DNA of 64,000 nucleotides from Pyrocephalus nanus (GCA_038380795.1 CM076263.1:8732709-8796708); one strand, 5' to 3'; positions 12,601 through 25,439 are shown, numbered from the stretch's first letter. Notes: generated from the letters alone by a model not told the origin. Made by a program: numbers and translations.

Positions 12601-15361
12601 GGCACATTCACAGCTCCTGTTGACTCTTCTGTACCGAAGAGTGATGTGAAGAAGGTGATTGAAGGCTGTGAGAGGGGGAACAGCTTTTAGCCTCCACAGT
12701 GCTGCTCACCTTGCCTGCCCGTGCTTGTGAGGAGGATGCAGCTGGTTCCACGCCAGTTGCTTCAAGAGCAGCATATGCTACACATGAGGGATGCTGGTGA
12801 CAGAAGAAGCCCCTGTACACTGTCCCTTTGGAGGCAAGGAACAAAACCAGTTCCAGTAAAGCCCCCAGAAAGGGTATTATGGCACCAAGTGAGACCAGCA
12901 TAGCAGTTCCCTCTGGTGCCTTGCTCCTGTTGCAGAGAAGCAGATGGGTGTTTCTGCTATGGACCTTCAATCCTACCCTGTGGCTGGGTATGCCCATACC
13001 AGGTCAGACTTGAGACAGCAGCAGATTGTGCCTGCTGTGTCTGGTGCCCCTTGAACACAGCCAGGGAAGCATCCAAGACCACTTTCACCATGCCAGTGAG
13101 AGACAGGAGTGCTCTCATGATCCCAGATGTGAGTCCTGGCAGCCAGAAAACAACCCAAAGCTTGCTCAATTTGCTTGCATAGATGCAGTCTTGTCTTTCT
13201 CTCCTGGCCTTGTGCACAGCCATCAAGAGAGTGGCTGTTTTGTCAGCTCCATATGAAGGCTTTTCAATTATCACACCTTGTTATACCCCAACATGTGAAA
13301 TGCAGGTCCCAGGCTTGGATAAAGGACCACAGCTGGTTCAGCCAATGCTCCAGAACACCTCACACCAAAGTGATCCCTGCACATAGCCCCAGAGCTACTG
13401 AGAGTATGTCTGCATTGTACTGCAATGGATTCTGCTCCACCAGCTCCTGAGGATGCAGTCAGGGTAGGAAAAGAGCAGGAAAAACATGTCCGGGAAGAGA
13501 GAAACAGGAGGACTTTTTAACTGAAACTGGATTTTGGATTGGAATCAAGGTCTTTGACATGGGAGTGACTAGCTGCTTTCCCTAAGCAAAGTGGCTGCTT
13601 CCCTCTAAAGAGATCATTGACATTTTGTATCAGAAAAATTCACTCCCTAGTTTACTAAGCACTGAGCCGGCTTGTTTTAGACAGATTTCCAAGAGTTGGG
13701 CTCTGAAGTGGGGACAGCTGCTGCAGGGCTGGAGAAGGGACAGGAGCCAAGACAATGTACCTAGTCCAGGAGAACACCTCCTGCCCTGGGGGGTAAGATT
13801 AGCTTGCTGCCAGAGCTGGGGCAGGAATCAACACCCACTTGGGAGCAATGGCAGAAAAGGACCTGGCAGGGATCTGTGGTGAACAGCTGCATTGGTCTGA
13901 GGAGTGCATGTTTACAGCTCCCAAGAAAGATGGGAGCCACGGGCCTTGCAGCCATGCTCTTACAGGCAGATCAGCCAAGCCATCCCTCAAACTCTGATGG
14001 AGGTAGATAAATCTGCTTCCAACATCTAAGAGGTCAGTGCAAGCCCCTTCTCCCTCAGCTCCTCTGGTCCAGGACACTGTTCTCCTTGTCAGGGTAGCCT
14101 GCAGCCAAGGATGAATCTGATCTGCCCCAGTCTAAGCCCCTCTGGCAGTCCCTGCCCTTCACAGGGACCCACTCCTTGTGAGCTGCAGCAGCTCAGCCTC
14201 AGTGCAGACCCATGCCAAGCATCCTCCCCCTCCCCAGCCACAGTCCCCTCACAGGTCACTGAGCAAGCAGCAGGAAGGCTTCTGTCCAAGCAAGCGGCAG
14301 TTATCCTCATTTCCCACTCAGGCTGTTTGTCTTGGCCTCTCTTCCCATACCAACCTTCCCTCCCTTCCTTCTTCTCCCCGGGATTGAATTTCTGGGGCTG
14401 TCACTATAGTTAATGAGCTGGGACAGAGCTGGCGCTATGGGAAAATCACGCTCAGAGTCATTCTAGCTTGGGGCATTGCGTGTGCACACATACCAGGAGT
14501 GCCCCAGAGGGGAGAACAACTGAAAAAGAAACAAGCCCCCAGCAAGTGACCAGGGGAGGAGGAGGGATGGGGCTAAGCTTGCATTCAAGAGGTCTCAGCA
14601 AAAGCAATCAGGTGCCTGGACACTCCCTGGCTTGTCGTGGTCGGGGCAAAAGGGGCTATAAGGACACTTTGATACAACAAGACCATAGTCACAGAAGAGC
14701 CAAGGCTCAGGAGGAAAATGGCCATGGGCTCTCATCCCACTGTGGATGACAGGCAGGGGCTGGTGGGCTGCCATCTGTGCCTTATCCATGGATGTGCCCA
14801 GGATGTCTTCAGCAGCCTCCATCTCCCCAAAAGCTCTTTCTCCTCATCTGTACCCCAGCTGCTAGCAAGCACCAACCTGCCAGGGCAATTGACCACTCTG
14901 TGCCTCAGTTTCCCTTTACTGCAAGGACAAAGCTCCTGTTCCTGCAGCTCTTCTTCCATGTCCTGTGCTCCCGAGCGAGCTGAGAGCTGGGGAGCTCCAG
15001 CCCAGCAGCTGTAATGGTAGGACTAAAGAGGTTTGGGCTGGATGGTGTAACACTGGCATACTCCCTCCCACCCCACCTCTGCACACATTGCCCCCAGGAT
15101 GTGCTCCAGCAGCCTGGCTGAGCAGTGCAGAGCAGAGCACCTGCTTCAGCCATGGTGCTGAGAGACCCTCAAGGGAGACCTGCAGCCCAGCTGCTGTACA
15201 ACCTACCTCACCCCTGTGAAATGCCTTTCCCATTCCCCCCACCTGCAGCACAGCCCCCTTGCCACTGCAGCACGGCAGGCAGTGCTGGCTGCACACCCCA
15301 CACTCTGCGCCGGCTTTCGGTCTCAAACACGGGGCACATCAACTCCCTGCTGTCTTTTCTT

Positions 15362-15367
15362 TTTATT
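15362..15367 (-). terminator. Poly(A) signal, probable CCL19 3' end
   Basis: AATAAA on the minus strand (in TTAAATAAAAAG), about 790 bp beyond the CCL19 stop. I saw no other AATAAA on this strand between the stop and this point, so it is the likely 3' end, giving a 3' UTR of about 0.8 kb. Confidence 0.5.
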
Positions 15368-16154
15368 TAACAAAATCTCAGCACAACACAAAAGAGAGAA
15401 AAGAGGCAGCATACACACAGAATTGTGGCGATGAACAGATCTAGCAGCAAATAACCTGAGAGCTTCAGGCATGGGCACGGGGCAGTGTTGGATGGTGGTG
15501 TCTGGCTGGGGGACTGAGAAGGGGATTGATGCCCCTGAGGAGAGAAGGGGTTAAGAGCCACATCACTGCCTGCTCTGCAGCTGCCATGTTACTGGCTCTA
15601 TTTCTACCCTTGCAAGAAAGGACAGCAAATGGTGCCAGGAAGTCAGGAGTGAGAGAGGAACCACACTGGCCATACATTGTCCAAAGGCATCTAAGCTGTG
15701 CATAACCATTGAGGAACATCTCCAGCCATCCCAACACTGTCCCATCCCAGCAGCCCTTCCCAAGGATACCGAAGGACTCAGGTTTGGGGCTGACAAAGGA
15801 AACCAAAGGAATCAAACTAGAGCTGGAGGTCACAGCTGCTGTCCTGAAGGGAAGTTTGAGACTGCCCAAACTCGCCTTGCAGATCAGTCCATCAACCAGC
15901 TTCCAAGCTGCAAAGCCAATGGAGTCCTACAGCCCTTGGCTCAGCCTGACACAGGTATTTGAGCCACATCGGAGACAGAAGGAAAATGAGAGAGCAGACA
16001 GGGTGCTGCCCAGCCCCACACACTGGCACAAGTCCTGAGGGGAGTCAGCCCTGAGGCTGGAAGTAGAAGCAGGATGGCTCCATTAGCATCAGATTCACAG
16101 CTGGGAGCTGGTCCCACTTGAGGTGTTGGTACCAGCCATGGGCTTCTTTGGAGA

Positions 16155-18364
16155 CTATTTGCCCTGAAGTTTTGCCTGGAAAAGTGAAAAACCCAACTGT
16201 TACTAGTGTGCAACTCAGGGCAGGGGCCTCTCCAGAGTCCCTTTCTCCACTTTGGACCTGGCAGGGCTTGCAAAGTGCCCGCCAAACTCATCCCAAGCCC
16301 TCCCCATGAAGGTGCTCAAACAGCAGACTCCAAGCTTCCGAGGCGGAAGTGGGGAAGGGTTTGCTCCTGGTGGTGTTTGCCATGGCACACATCAGGCTCA
16401 ATCAAGAATGGCACTGGCTGAACAACAGCCCCAGGGCTGTATTTGTTTGGGGTGGAAAAGGGCCTACAGAGGAGACAGACAGGCCCCAGTTGGAGGGAGG
16501 ATGGATGGGGACCAAGACAAAGTGTCAGTGCCCCAGCAGAGCATGTCCCTGGGCTGCTCTTCCCTGCAGCTCAGGCACATTGGGAAAAGCCTGTTTGGCA
16601 GTGGATAAATCAACCCCCAGGCTGCCCCCATGCCTGTCTGAGAACAGGAATGGTTCTTACCTTCCTGGCAAAGCCTGCATCCAGCCTCTCTTGGAGACGA
16701 ATCACCCATGGGGATTGAAGAGGGGCACAGAGGCGCTTGCCCCTTGTGGTGATGAATCTGCCAGGCCCATGAGGGAAAAACAAGATGTAGTGAGCAGGAC
16801 ACCCTGAGGGTGCTCAAGAACAGCTCAAGCTCTCACCCACTGCCTCTCTCACTGCTCTCCTCCATATCTACCTTTAAATGACTTTCTTCCCTGACTTTTG
16901 TCCCATAGTTTCCCCTTTCAGCTGGTCCTCCTCTGACTGAGCCTCCTGATCCCTGGGATCTCTTTCACAACCCTTCCCATTCCCTTCTCTCTCAAACCCA
17001 GCTCAACATCCCTCCTCCACCCTGCTTCGCCCCCATCCCTGCAAGGTCCATCCCTTGGCCATCACAAGCTCTTGTGCCTCAGCCGTCACCACCCAGGCTC
17101 TTACACTGTAGCAGGGATGTCACAGCCGTCCTGCACCAGCTGGAGCCGGTAACTCTGCACTATCCGCCATGGGATGGGCGTCTCCTTTGTCCGCAGGCAG
17201 CAGTCGAGGACGTTGTTCCCGCCGTGCACTGGAGGAGGAGGAACACAGCACGCAGGCTGAGGTCAGCTGCACCTCTCCCAGCCTCCCCGGAGGGCGAAGG
17301 GGCCGCGGTGGAGCCGGGCTCCCCGGCTGGGCACAGTGGCACCAGCTTTATTGCTGTCACACCCCGGTGCCAGGAGCCCTTTGCCTCCTTCCAACAGAAA
17401 GCAAAGGAGATGAGGGACGGCAGACAGGCAGAAGGGCAGCTCTTCTGCATGACTGGGTCCCTCCTGCACCCCCTTGCTGCACCCCAGTAAGCAAGACAGG
17501 ACAAGGGGGTTTTTACTCTGCATCAGGATGCTGCAGTACAGACACCCATTCCCGAGGGGCAGGGGATGACTTCAGCTTTGTTTACTGAGGCAGTCATGGG
17601 TTTGGCAGTCACCCCATCACCAGCCCACCCCGCACCAATCATTCCTGTGACAGCTGAGGGACACGACTGCCTGTGCTTCTCTGCAGGGAAGGGGATCTCA
17701 GTCACCCTCACAGCAAATGCTGTACTCACTGCTAATGCCCAACAAGGCCGGCAGTGCCCAGGGATGTCTGTAACCCTATGCAGTGAGATGTAGCACAACA
17801 CCACACGGTGCTCAGACCCCCACCTCCCCACCACAGAGCAGAGGTTCTGGTGTCACCCAGACAGCTGTGACCAGTGCAAACACCACGTCCAACACCAGCA
17901 GCCCCTCAAACACAGGCCCTGCCCTAACACATGCCTTCCCTCCCACTCTCAGTCCTGCCACTTACCCTGAGGCTTCCTCAAGCTGGAGAAGTGTACCTGG
18001 GAGAACTGGATCAGAGTTATCCCAGCCCAGCTTGTGCAAGCTGGGCTAAGGCACCGGGAGGCAGGATTGCTCCACAGCCTTGCCCAAACACACCTTCCTA
18101 GCCCCAGAGCCCTTCAGGCCCCTGCCTGGACTTTGGACAGGACAAAGTCCCTATAGGACAGGTTGAAAGCAGAGGATGCAGGAGGGCTATGACAGAGCCT
18201 CAGCCATGAGTCCCTCTAAAACTCTGATGGAAATGCAAAAGAGAGGAAAAAAAAAAGGAATTGTCTCTTTTCTGCAGGAAAGGCAGCATGAGAAGTTCCC
18301 TCTTACCATCCAGGATACATCCCAGCACCAGCAGACTGAGGCAGAGAAGATGCAGCTGCTGCAT
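16155..18364 (-). CDS. CCL19: C-C motif chemokine 19 (CCL19), four coding exons
   Basis: Coding exons, in transcript order: 18307-18364, 17105-17228, 16661-16757 and 16155-16175 (58+124+97+21 = 300 nt, 99 residues plus TAG). All junctions are GT/AG: donors GTAAGAG, GTAAGAG and GTAAGAA; acceptors CTCCAG, TGGCAG and TTCCAG. Intron phases are 1, 2 and 0. Residues 1 to about 22 form a hydrophobic signal peptide starting MQQLHLL. The mature part has DCCL (Cys29-Cys30), then Cys55 and Cys71, the four CC-chemokine cysteines. 'PIP' at 37-39, 'DGC.IPA', 'VF.TTRGK.LCAP' and 'SPWV' (Trp78) match the CCL19 family rather than CCL21. Length equals the mammalian protein (about 98). The last exon adds only six residues, a short basic tail as in mammals. 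By family knowledge it is a secreted CCR7 ligand that guides T cells and dendritic cells. The weakest part is exon 4, chosen for its strong pyrimidine tract and correct phase. It lies about 8 kb from CCL21 in the same orientation. Confidence 0.93.
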
Positions 18365-18474
18365 TTTGCTGATGAGTCTGGTGAGAGGATGGGCTGGAGA
18401 TGAAGGAACTCCAGGCAGGAGAGGTGAGCTCCGCACAGCTTCCCTGCACTCTGCTGCAGCTGGTCCCTGCTGCC

Positions 18475-18481
18475 TATATAT
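18475..18481 (-). promoter_or_regulatory. TATA box of CCL19
   Basis: On the minus strand the sequence reads GGATATATAGG, about 111 bp upstream of the CCL19 start codon. A start site about 30 bp downstream (near 18447) would give a 5' UTR of about 85 nt, typical of chemokine genes. The motif is seen; the start site is inferred. Confidence 0.7.
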
Positions 18482-18497
18482 CCTTCCAGCTTGTGGC

Positions 18498-18507
18498 TTT
18501 CACTTTC
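18498..18507 (-). promoter_or_regulatory. IRF/ISRE-type element of CCL19 promoter
   Basis: The minus strand reads GAAAGTGAAA, an exact match to GAAANNGAAA and to the interferon-beta PRDI core. It lies 16 bp upstream of the TATA box. Position and exactness suggest control by IRF proteins. Binding is not shown. Confidence 0.5.
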
Positions 18508-18509
18508 TT

Positions 18510-21500
18510 TTGGAGAAGAGGGTTGGGAAGTTGCAAGAAGTGTTGCCACAGCCTGGATTTTAATCTTTGAACAGTTCCCAGATATCCCACTGCATTCCCT
18601 GGAGCCAGATGCTCTGTGGTCCCAGAGCCAAACCCTCTCTTTCCCTCTCGTTTGCCCGCACTCAGGCCACAGGGGTTTCTGGTCAGGACCAGGCAGCTCC
18701 AGGGTTTCTTTACCCTGTGAAAGCACCCCAGGGCCCTGGGATGTCACAGGAGTGGTCCCACACCATATAGTTCCCAGTCCCTTTTCCTGTATATCTCTGG
18801 GATATTAGATATTGCACAGGCTCAACATTTTGATGCTGTGAGGGTATAACTTTCCTCAACCCCATTTTTGGGGTGTATGTAGGCACTGGAGTGATCTGTG
18901 TCTCCCACTTAGCCCCCCCCCCCCATCTGGTTGTGAAAGCCTGGCTGTCTCCCCCTGCCCTCCCTAGTGCCTAGGTGGGGGGCACATCCAAATCTGGCAG
19001 ACAGGGGAGAGGCCAGTCAGCCTGCTCCACTCCAGGGCCAGGATCTAACATGCCAAAAGACAGCCAGGTATCCCAGCAAACGGGATCACGGCCAAAGGCA
19101 GCTACAGAGCTTCCTGTAAACAGGTTTTCCTCATGGAGGAGCAGAAATCCCCCAGGGAGGCTGTGTGCCTGGCACAGGGTGCCAGCAGCTCACCATGCAC
19201 ACTGCTGAGAGCGAAGAGCAGCACTCCCGCTTCAGATATGCACAGGAGCGCAGGGACGGGAGCAGTTCCTCCTTGGGATGGTGCCTCACCACCACACCAG
19301 TGCCAGTGCCACCTGAAGTGATGCCCCTTAGACCAGGCTGCTTCAGCCCTGGCCCGTACCACACGGGAAGCTGCGAGCACTGGGGTTGTGCAGCCCAGGG
19401 AAGGAAGGTTGAAGGGGTCTCACTGCTGCCAGCAGCTGGCTTGCAGGGGTTTGGAGAGATGCCAGAGCCAGAGTCGTCTTTGAGGGGCCAAGGGACATGA
19501 AAAAATGTAAAGGCACCAGTTGCACCCAGAAAAATCCCCACTGACAGTAGGAAAAATATTTCCCAACAGAGGTGAACAAATCCTGGAGCAGAGTGTCCAT
19601 GCCAGCGCCTTCTCCCTTGCTTAAACTTTTTCCTGTCCTTGCATCTCATTGGAGAGTGATGTACAGCTCCTCTCCATGTGGACAAATTTCTACCTGGGTA
19701 CAAGAAAAAAAGCTGTAACCCAGGGGCCTCAGTGGGTCCCTCTGCTCCTCTCAGCAGTTGGAGATATCTGCCTCTGCCCCTTCCTTCCTCCACGGTAAGA
19801 AGCAAGAGGAGACTCCAGCCATGCCACCAGACAAAGGTGCTGCATCCCTGCACAGGCACTGGCATCAGCCTCACAAATGGGGTGACCTTCTCCATCAGGA
19901 GAGCACTGGCTCTGGCTGACAGTGTGGCCTGGCAAGCCAGTGCTGTGGTGAAGGGATTAGGCAGAGGCTGGTGGGCAGGATGAGTAGTGCAAACAGGATG
20001 TGCCAGCTTAACTTCAGTCAGCACCTGCCTTCTCCTAACACTCACAAACCAGCAGAAGGCAAATTTACGGGCTGGAGGATTAGTGTCAGTCATCAGCCCC
20101 AGGCTCCCTGCAGGTTTGGGGATGCAGGCTGACTCTGGGACCTGGTCTCCACTTGATCTCCTGCGGGCTGCCAAAGAGATGCCCCAGCAGGGAGGATAAT
20201 AGATCCTAGCTGCTGGTGGGCAGACCTACAGGAGAGCACCCTGCAAAGAGAGGATCCTGAGAGCTGAGCCTTGACCTATCGGCCCGACCCACTGGCACAG
20301 CCCACACGAATGCTTTAGTTTGGTTTTCCACTGGCAACAGAATATCAACGTGACCCCCTGCATTGCAAATCAATCTGCTTTTTTTAAGGTGATGTCTAGA
20401 CAGGGAGCAAGGCAGGGAAGGCTTGACACAATAAATGCATCTGAACTGCTCTCAGCCTTTCAGCTGTGTGAACTTTCTTACCCTGTTAAATTCTGATAGA
20501 AGCATCAAGAGAGATCTGCTCAATCCGGAGGCACAGAGCCGTGATCTTAAAAGCATGAGTTTGCAGAGGAGGGAGAGCAGTAACAAATTTCTCTTCGCCT
20601 TGGTGCATGAGGGCTGCAGTCTGATCTGGCTCAGTCAAGTTCAGCTAATTTGGAAATGATAAGTAAGATGGAGCAAGGTGCAAGACAATGTAAGCAGATC
20701 CTAAAGTGGGAAGCCCTGACCCACTGGCAAAGGGTGATGGGGGTGCTGCCCGACAGCAAACCCTCACTTCCTTCCTTCCCCTTTGGCTGCAGGGGACCCC
20801 CTGCCCCTTGAGCTGCCCACAGTCCCTGCCAACACACAGGCAGGAAAGGGAGGCTCTGCCTTCTCCTGGGAGCTGTCTGGGAACCAAGTGGGTGAAAGCA
20901 CATCTGCTTCACACGCCTCTGCTCCCCAGGAGGAGCACCAGAGAGTGAGGAAAGGGGCTTTCCACTCTCACTGTGAAAGGGGAATGTGATGGGTTTCCCC
21001 TCTCTCCTAGGGTCAATGACATTTCTAGGAAAAGAGTGGTCATCTCTGAAGTGCATCCCCATGGCATGCAGGGAGGTCATCCCCTCCCCCTCGCAGTGCT
21101 GGGCCTCAGGGACCAGGAAAGATGGTCAGATGGGGAAGATGGGATGTTTCAGGGCCCAGGGTCCCCAGAGGCACACAAAGGCAGGGGATTTGGGATGAGG
21201 GAAGAGCATCATGTGCACTGACCCATTTAAGCATCTTCCACAGCAACTAGGGAGCTCCAGCCCTGAGGACACCACAGGCAGCAAGAAGCATCCATGAGCA
21301 CTCACCCTGCAGAAACCTAAAAAATATAGTTGTTAATTAAAGTGGAAATCAGAGGGAATGAATGATCCCTGTGGGAAATCCAACCCATCAAAATATAAAT
21401 GGACCAGGTGAGTTATCACCTCTGTCCCTGGGCTTTTCTCTGGGAGCACCTGCCATGCTGCTACCCTCCTGGAGATGTGGGAGCTGCAGGAGCCCCCAGG

Positions 21501-23250
21501 AGAGCTGCTCCCCAGCGTGTCTGGTGGTGGTCTGCTTTTCACCTCCAAGCTACAGAGCTGGAAAGAGGAAAGGGGGAATTTCAGCAAATTCCAGACACAG
21601 CCAGTCCCTGGGGCAAGATCTGGCCTGGCTACATTCACCTCATTGGGAAATATTGGGCAGATATTGCAGCTGCTTCCACTTCCCTTGCAACACCCGGCTC
21701 AAGGCTCAAGTCTCACACATAGCTCCCAACACATTCCCAGTCCATGCATTCCTGCATCCAGTGGAGCACTGGGACTGGGGCCACAGCCAGTATGTGGGGC
21801 TCTGGGACCCACTAGATCTCCTCTAGCTGAGGGAACCCAGTCAATCTGATGTAAATAGAGTTAAAGGGGAAAAAAACCTATGTCATACCTTTGCCCAGAG
21901 GGAGCAAAGATGAACCTGAGGATCTGGCTCTGAAGGAATCAGATGGTGCCAATTCCTGCTCTGTCCCTAACACTGGGAGTGATGAGCAGCAGATCCAAGA
22001 CCTTTCAGCTGTGTCTTCTTCAACACTCCCAGGCAAACAACCTTCTCCCAGGATCCTTGCAGCACACACATTTCTCAGCATCACCTTTGGGCTGCACAGT
22101 TTCCCAGCCTGGTGATTCCTGCAAATGTCCCCAGGGATGCTGTGAACACACCGAGATGGCAGTGGCCAGGTGGGACACCCCCAGCCCTGACTCTCTGCCA
22201 TTATGCTGCCTGATTTGCAACCTCTCCAGGGATTTCAAGAGGGCATGACTGGAGAGCAGCTTGAAGACCTGTACAAAAAGCAGCCCATCAGCAATTTCCT
22301 TGCCGTCTCCTGTGTGGCTTGGCAGGAAGGATGCCCAGTGGGGCTGCACACCACATTCACTTGTGGAAAGTTCTACAAGTACATGGGATAGAACAAAACC
22401 TGGGGGGCTGCTCTCACTGCCCCATTGGCTCTTAGACTGACATGGGGCAGGGGAGGCTGTGGGGTTCTTGGTTTGTTTCACCCCTGGGTCATGGCTGACA
22501 CTGGCCCCAGAACAGGACATCCTCAGAGGAGGGCAGATGCTCTTGCACAGCACCTTGGAGAGCTGCAGCCCAGGACCTGGTCTGCAATGCCCAGCAGGAT
22601 GGGAGGGAAGCAGAGGGACTTGGGACCTAGGGAGATGGAAAGAGAATTGGAAGCATGAGACACCCCAAAGCCACAGCTTCCTTGAACAGCAACACAGAGG
22701 ATGGGGAAAGGAGACCACTTGGGAGTTACATGTCAGTGATGAAAGGGTTGAGAGGAAGCTCTGGGCTGTTCCCTCTGGTACAGGGTGTGTGCCAAGGGAT
22801 GGCCAGGACTAGGAAATATCTTGGGGCAGGAAGGGTGAGAGTCCCTGTTGCCCACCAGCCACTTTCCCACCTCCTCTCTTCTCTCAAGACCATGGGCAGG
22901 CCCTGGAAGGGGAATGTTGGTGGAAAGGGCAACAAAAAAACCCCTTGAAGCTTCTGTCGGAAACCAGAGCCCTTCTAGCACCATGCAGCACCAAAAACAG
23001 CCCTTGGCCCCCATGGGGGGCTGCAGCATAGCCTGCACCTGCTTCTGGGAAAGGACATGGGATAGAGGGACAGAGCTGGCGTACCTGTCTTCAGGTGAGC
23101 CTTCTGGAGCTCAGCCTGGCGTCCCAGCCCAGCACGCGCTGCTGCCGGCACAACCCTGGAGCATCGTCTGCCCTGGCTAATGACTTGACTTAATCATTTG
23201 GCCTGGGCTCAAGACTTTCTTGGCTACACTCTGTTTTCTGTGTTGTCTGG
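18510..23250. other. Intergenic region between CCL19 and CCL21
   Basis: No supported exon. Long open frames at 19131-20174 and 22020-22718 (both minus) have the Pro/Ser/Gly/Arg/Cys bias of read-through in GC-rich non-coding DNA. There is a 12-nt C run at 18913-18924. Confidence 0.55.
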
Positions 23251-23937
23251 CTACTCTCTGCTGTCACTGAAACCCTTCTGCTCCAGGGTGGCCAAACTTT
23301 CCCAACTTTTTGCTCTAGTTGACATCGTTGCAACTGTCTTTCCTTCCCTACTGACGGGTTTATTACTAGGTGGGCTTTTACAGCCCTTGCCTACCCACTG
23401 TCCCAGGACATGCTGCATCCACTCTGCCTTGTCTTTGCACATGAGGCACAGCAGCAGGTTTGCCCTGGTGGGGCATATGACTGCGTGAATCTTTTTCTGC
23501 TGCTTCACTGCAGTATTGTGGTAGACCACCTTCTTTACATCTTTTGTCCTAGTTGGGGTCTGTGATTTCAGCTCCTTCATGGAGAAGGGGTTTTGGCCCC
23601 TGTTGAATGCTCCAGATCCCACCTGGTTGCCTCTCACAGGGAATATCCTCAGAGGTGTTTCCCTGCTGCCATCTCCCCGTGGCAGCACTGTGACTATCTG
23701 CCTCACAAGCAGGAGGCTCCCAATGACCCTGCCACTTACTTTCCTTGAAAGCAGCATTTGGCAGTAAAGCTGGAAGGAATGTGCAAACACTTGTGAGTGT
23801 ACAGGCAGAGGCACCCAGGGGTTTGTTTGCATTTCTGCATCTGCGACCCTGCTCACACGTGCCTTCCTGAGCAGTAATTTGTGCCTGAGCATGGCATGAA
23901 CTCTGACACTCTTAGGGTAAATTTTAGGGTAAATCAA
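23251..23937 (-). other. Unexplained 228-codon open frame
   Basis: An uninterrupted minus-strand frame with no splice sites needed, between CCL19 and CCL21. The predicted product is basic, with a Lys/Arg/Gln-rich middle (for example KDVKKVV and KQQKKIH) and mixed polar and hydrophobic content. It lacks the Pro/Ser/Gly bias of the false frames elsewhere in the window. I recognise no domain, signal peptide or membrane segment. It could be a chance frame, a fragment of a retroposed gene, or an unknown gene. Confidence 0.15.
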
Positions 23938-24705
23938 AGCATCACCATGGGCATATCTTTTTAACCTGTTTTAGCCTAGTGCCCACCCAGCATTTAAAGG
24001 GCAAACCCTCACATGTGCTCTGTACATACACACAGTCGCAAGACACCAGGACGTATTTCACACTGTCTTACTCCTGCCATCTGCTCATGCTTATCTGTTT
24101 GTGACTGCAGATGTATTCAGCTGGACCTCTGTCCTAGGGGGTTTCTGCAAGCATTTCACAATCCCCTGACACCAGAACCAGCACAAGGAGTCTGTCAAAA
24201 GGCAGGGCCAGCCTCGCAGGGCTGGATGCAGCGTGTCCCTGGAAAACACAGGGTTGCCTCCAGTCAGCAAAGCCCAGGCCAGAGGATAGCCTCATTAGTT
24301 ACTTGGTTTATTGCTGTTTTCTCAAAGTAGAAGGGAGCACAGAGGTCCTAATTTGAACAAGCAGTGCAAATCAGGGATGGGTTGGAGTTGGAGGGACAGG
24401 CCATGAGCAAAGAGGCTGTGTAAGAAACTGTTTTGCCGCGTGTTTGCTGGCACCTCAGAACTCCTCTATGAGGACCAACGAGCAATCAGGATGTCTTCAG
24501 CTTTCTGGGCAACACAGCTGGAAGAGAAGGGACTTGATAGCTCCTCTCCACTGTGGCAGTAGCTCCCAGCCCATGCACCCCTAAGATGCAGGGGGGCTGC
24601 AAAAACCAGGACCTGGGGCATGAGGGGTGTGTGGGGCGGGAGAGCACCCCACCATGCAGCCCTGCCCACCCACCAAAGCCCATCATGACAGCTGGAACGA
24701 GTGAG

Positions 24706-25122
24706 TTTGGTTATAAAGAATATATTTTATTGCCACGCTTCCTGTCCAAAATCCGGTCTGGCAGACGGCTGCATGCTCCCACACGGAGGAGAGGGCAGCA
24801 CGGAGACAGCTCGGCACCCGTCCCGTTCTCGGGGCTGGTATCTTGGACTTCACAGTTACTTTACACAGCCTTAAAACAATAGACCTAAACGCCCGCTTAA
24901 TAAAGCAATCAAGCCAGATAAACGTGCTTGATAGAAACACTCAGCTACAAGCTTTACTCCAGCGAACACACAGCCCTTGCTGATACTGTTAAGCTCTGCA
25001 AATCCTATTATTGCCTTTAAATGACTTAATAGACCTTTACTGACCAAAGTCCACGTCTGAAGTCTCTGCAAGCAAATGGCACTGCCGTGGTACAGCCTTT
25101 CAACTTGCTCCTTCTTGGTACG
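24706..25122 (-). other. Candidate 3'-UTR exon (of CCL21 or a separate transcript)
   Basis: Fifteen bases past the CCL21 stop, a good donor (GAAGAG|GTGAGG) gives an exon end at 26691. An acceptor (CCTACCCCCAG|CGTACC) gives an exon start at 25122, and the sequence then runs to an AATAAA. The block is richer in A/T than its surroundings, as 3' UTRs often are. The link to CCL21 is inferred from strand, order and the lack of a nearer AATAAA. Confidence 0.33.
24726..24731 (-). terminator. Poly(A) signal AATAAA
   Basis: The minus strand reads GGCAATAAAATATATTC. This is the first AATAAA I see downstream of the CCL21 stop on that strand, about 2 kb away, so it is a candidate end of that transcript or of an unrelated one. 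Confidence 0.4.
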
Positions 25123-25439
25123 CTGGGGGTAGGGGCTGCAAGCACAGGGAGATGCCATTTCCCCCCTCTGCTTTCAGTCTCACCTGATAGTGTCCTCTGG
25201 GTAGTGACTTCTCTTACTAAGGTTTGGGATAGAGCTGCTCTCAAACGGCTGGAGGGCTTTTATAAGAAATGTTATGAAGTCTTCTATTCCCCCACCTTCA
25301 CAGCCTCAAGTGCAACTTTCACCATGTGGGCTTCTCAGATTTGGTAAGAAAGCATACGAGAGTTTCTGGCTTTTTTTTTTCCCCTCAGAAAACTAAGCAT
25401 TTGGTTTAACAGTGTCTAAATCCCTGACACACGCGATGG

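Larger units (their letters stand above)
3393..15340. other. No gene seen
   Basis: Non-coding apart from the repeats listed. I checked the Cys-Cys-like codon pairs that I noticed on the minus strand for a third chemokine and found none with a usable acceptor. By human gene order, CCL27 would be expected on this side of CCL19. Confidence 0.55.

Noticed and set aside
12957..13274. Possible third chemokine exon on the minus strand (basic run, then Cys, then Leu-Ser-Lys-Leu-Trp)
   Set aside because: No Cys-Cys exon upstream and no good acceptor; the resemblance to CCL27/28 is only a few residues.
13625..13800. Plus-strand Cys-Cys codon pair with a following GGTAAG donor
   Set aside because: No acceptor, no third or fourth cysteine spacing of a chemokine, and the wrong strand for the cluster.
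16349..16807. 152-codon plus frame
   Set aside because: It is the antisense shadow of CCL19 exon 3 and its flanking introns.
19131..20174. 347-codon minus-strand frame, the longest in the window
   Set aside because: Composition is rich in Pro, Ser, Gly, Arg and Cys with no domain, and it fits read-through in GC-rich non-coding DNA.
22020..22718. 232-codon minus frame, overlapped by a 62-codon plus frame at 22203-22391
   Set aside because: Neither strand shows a domain or splice support. The plus frame looks protein-like only over about 50 residues.
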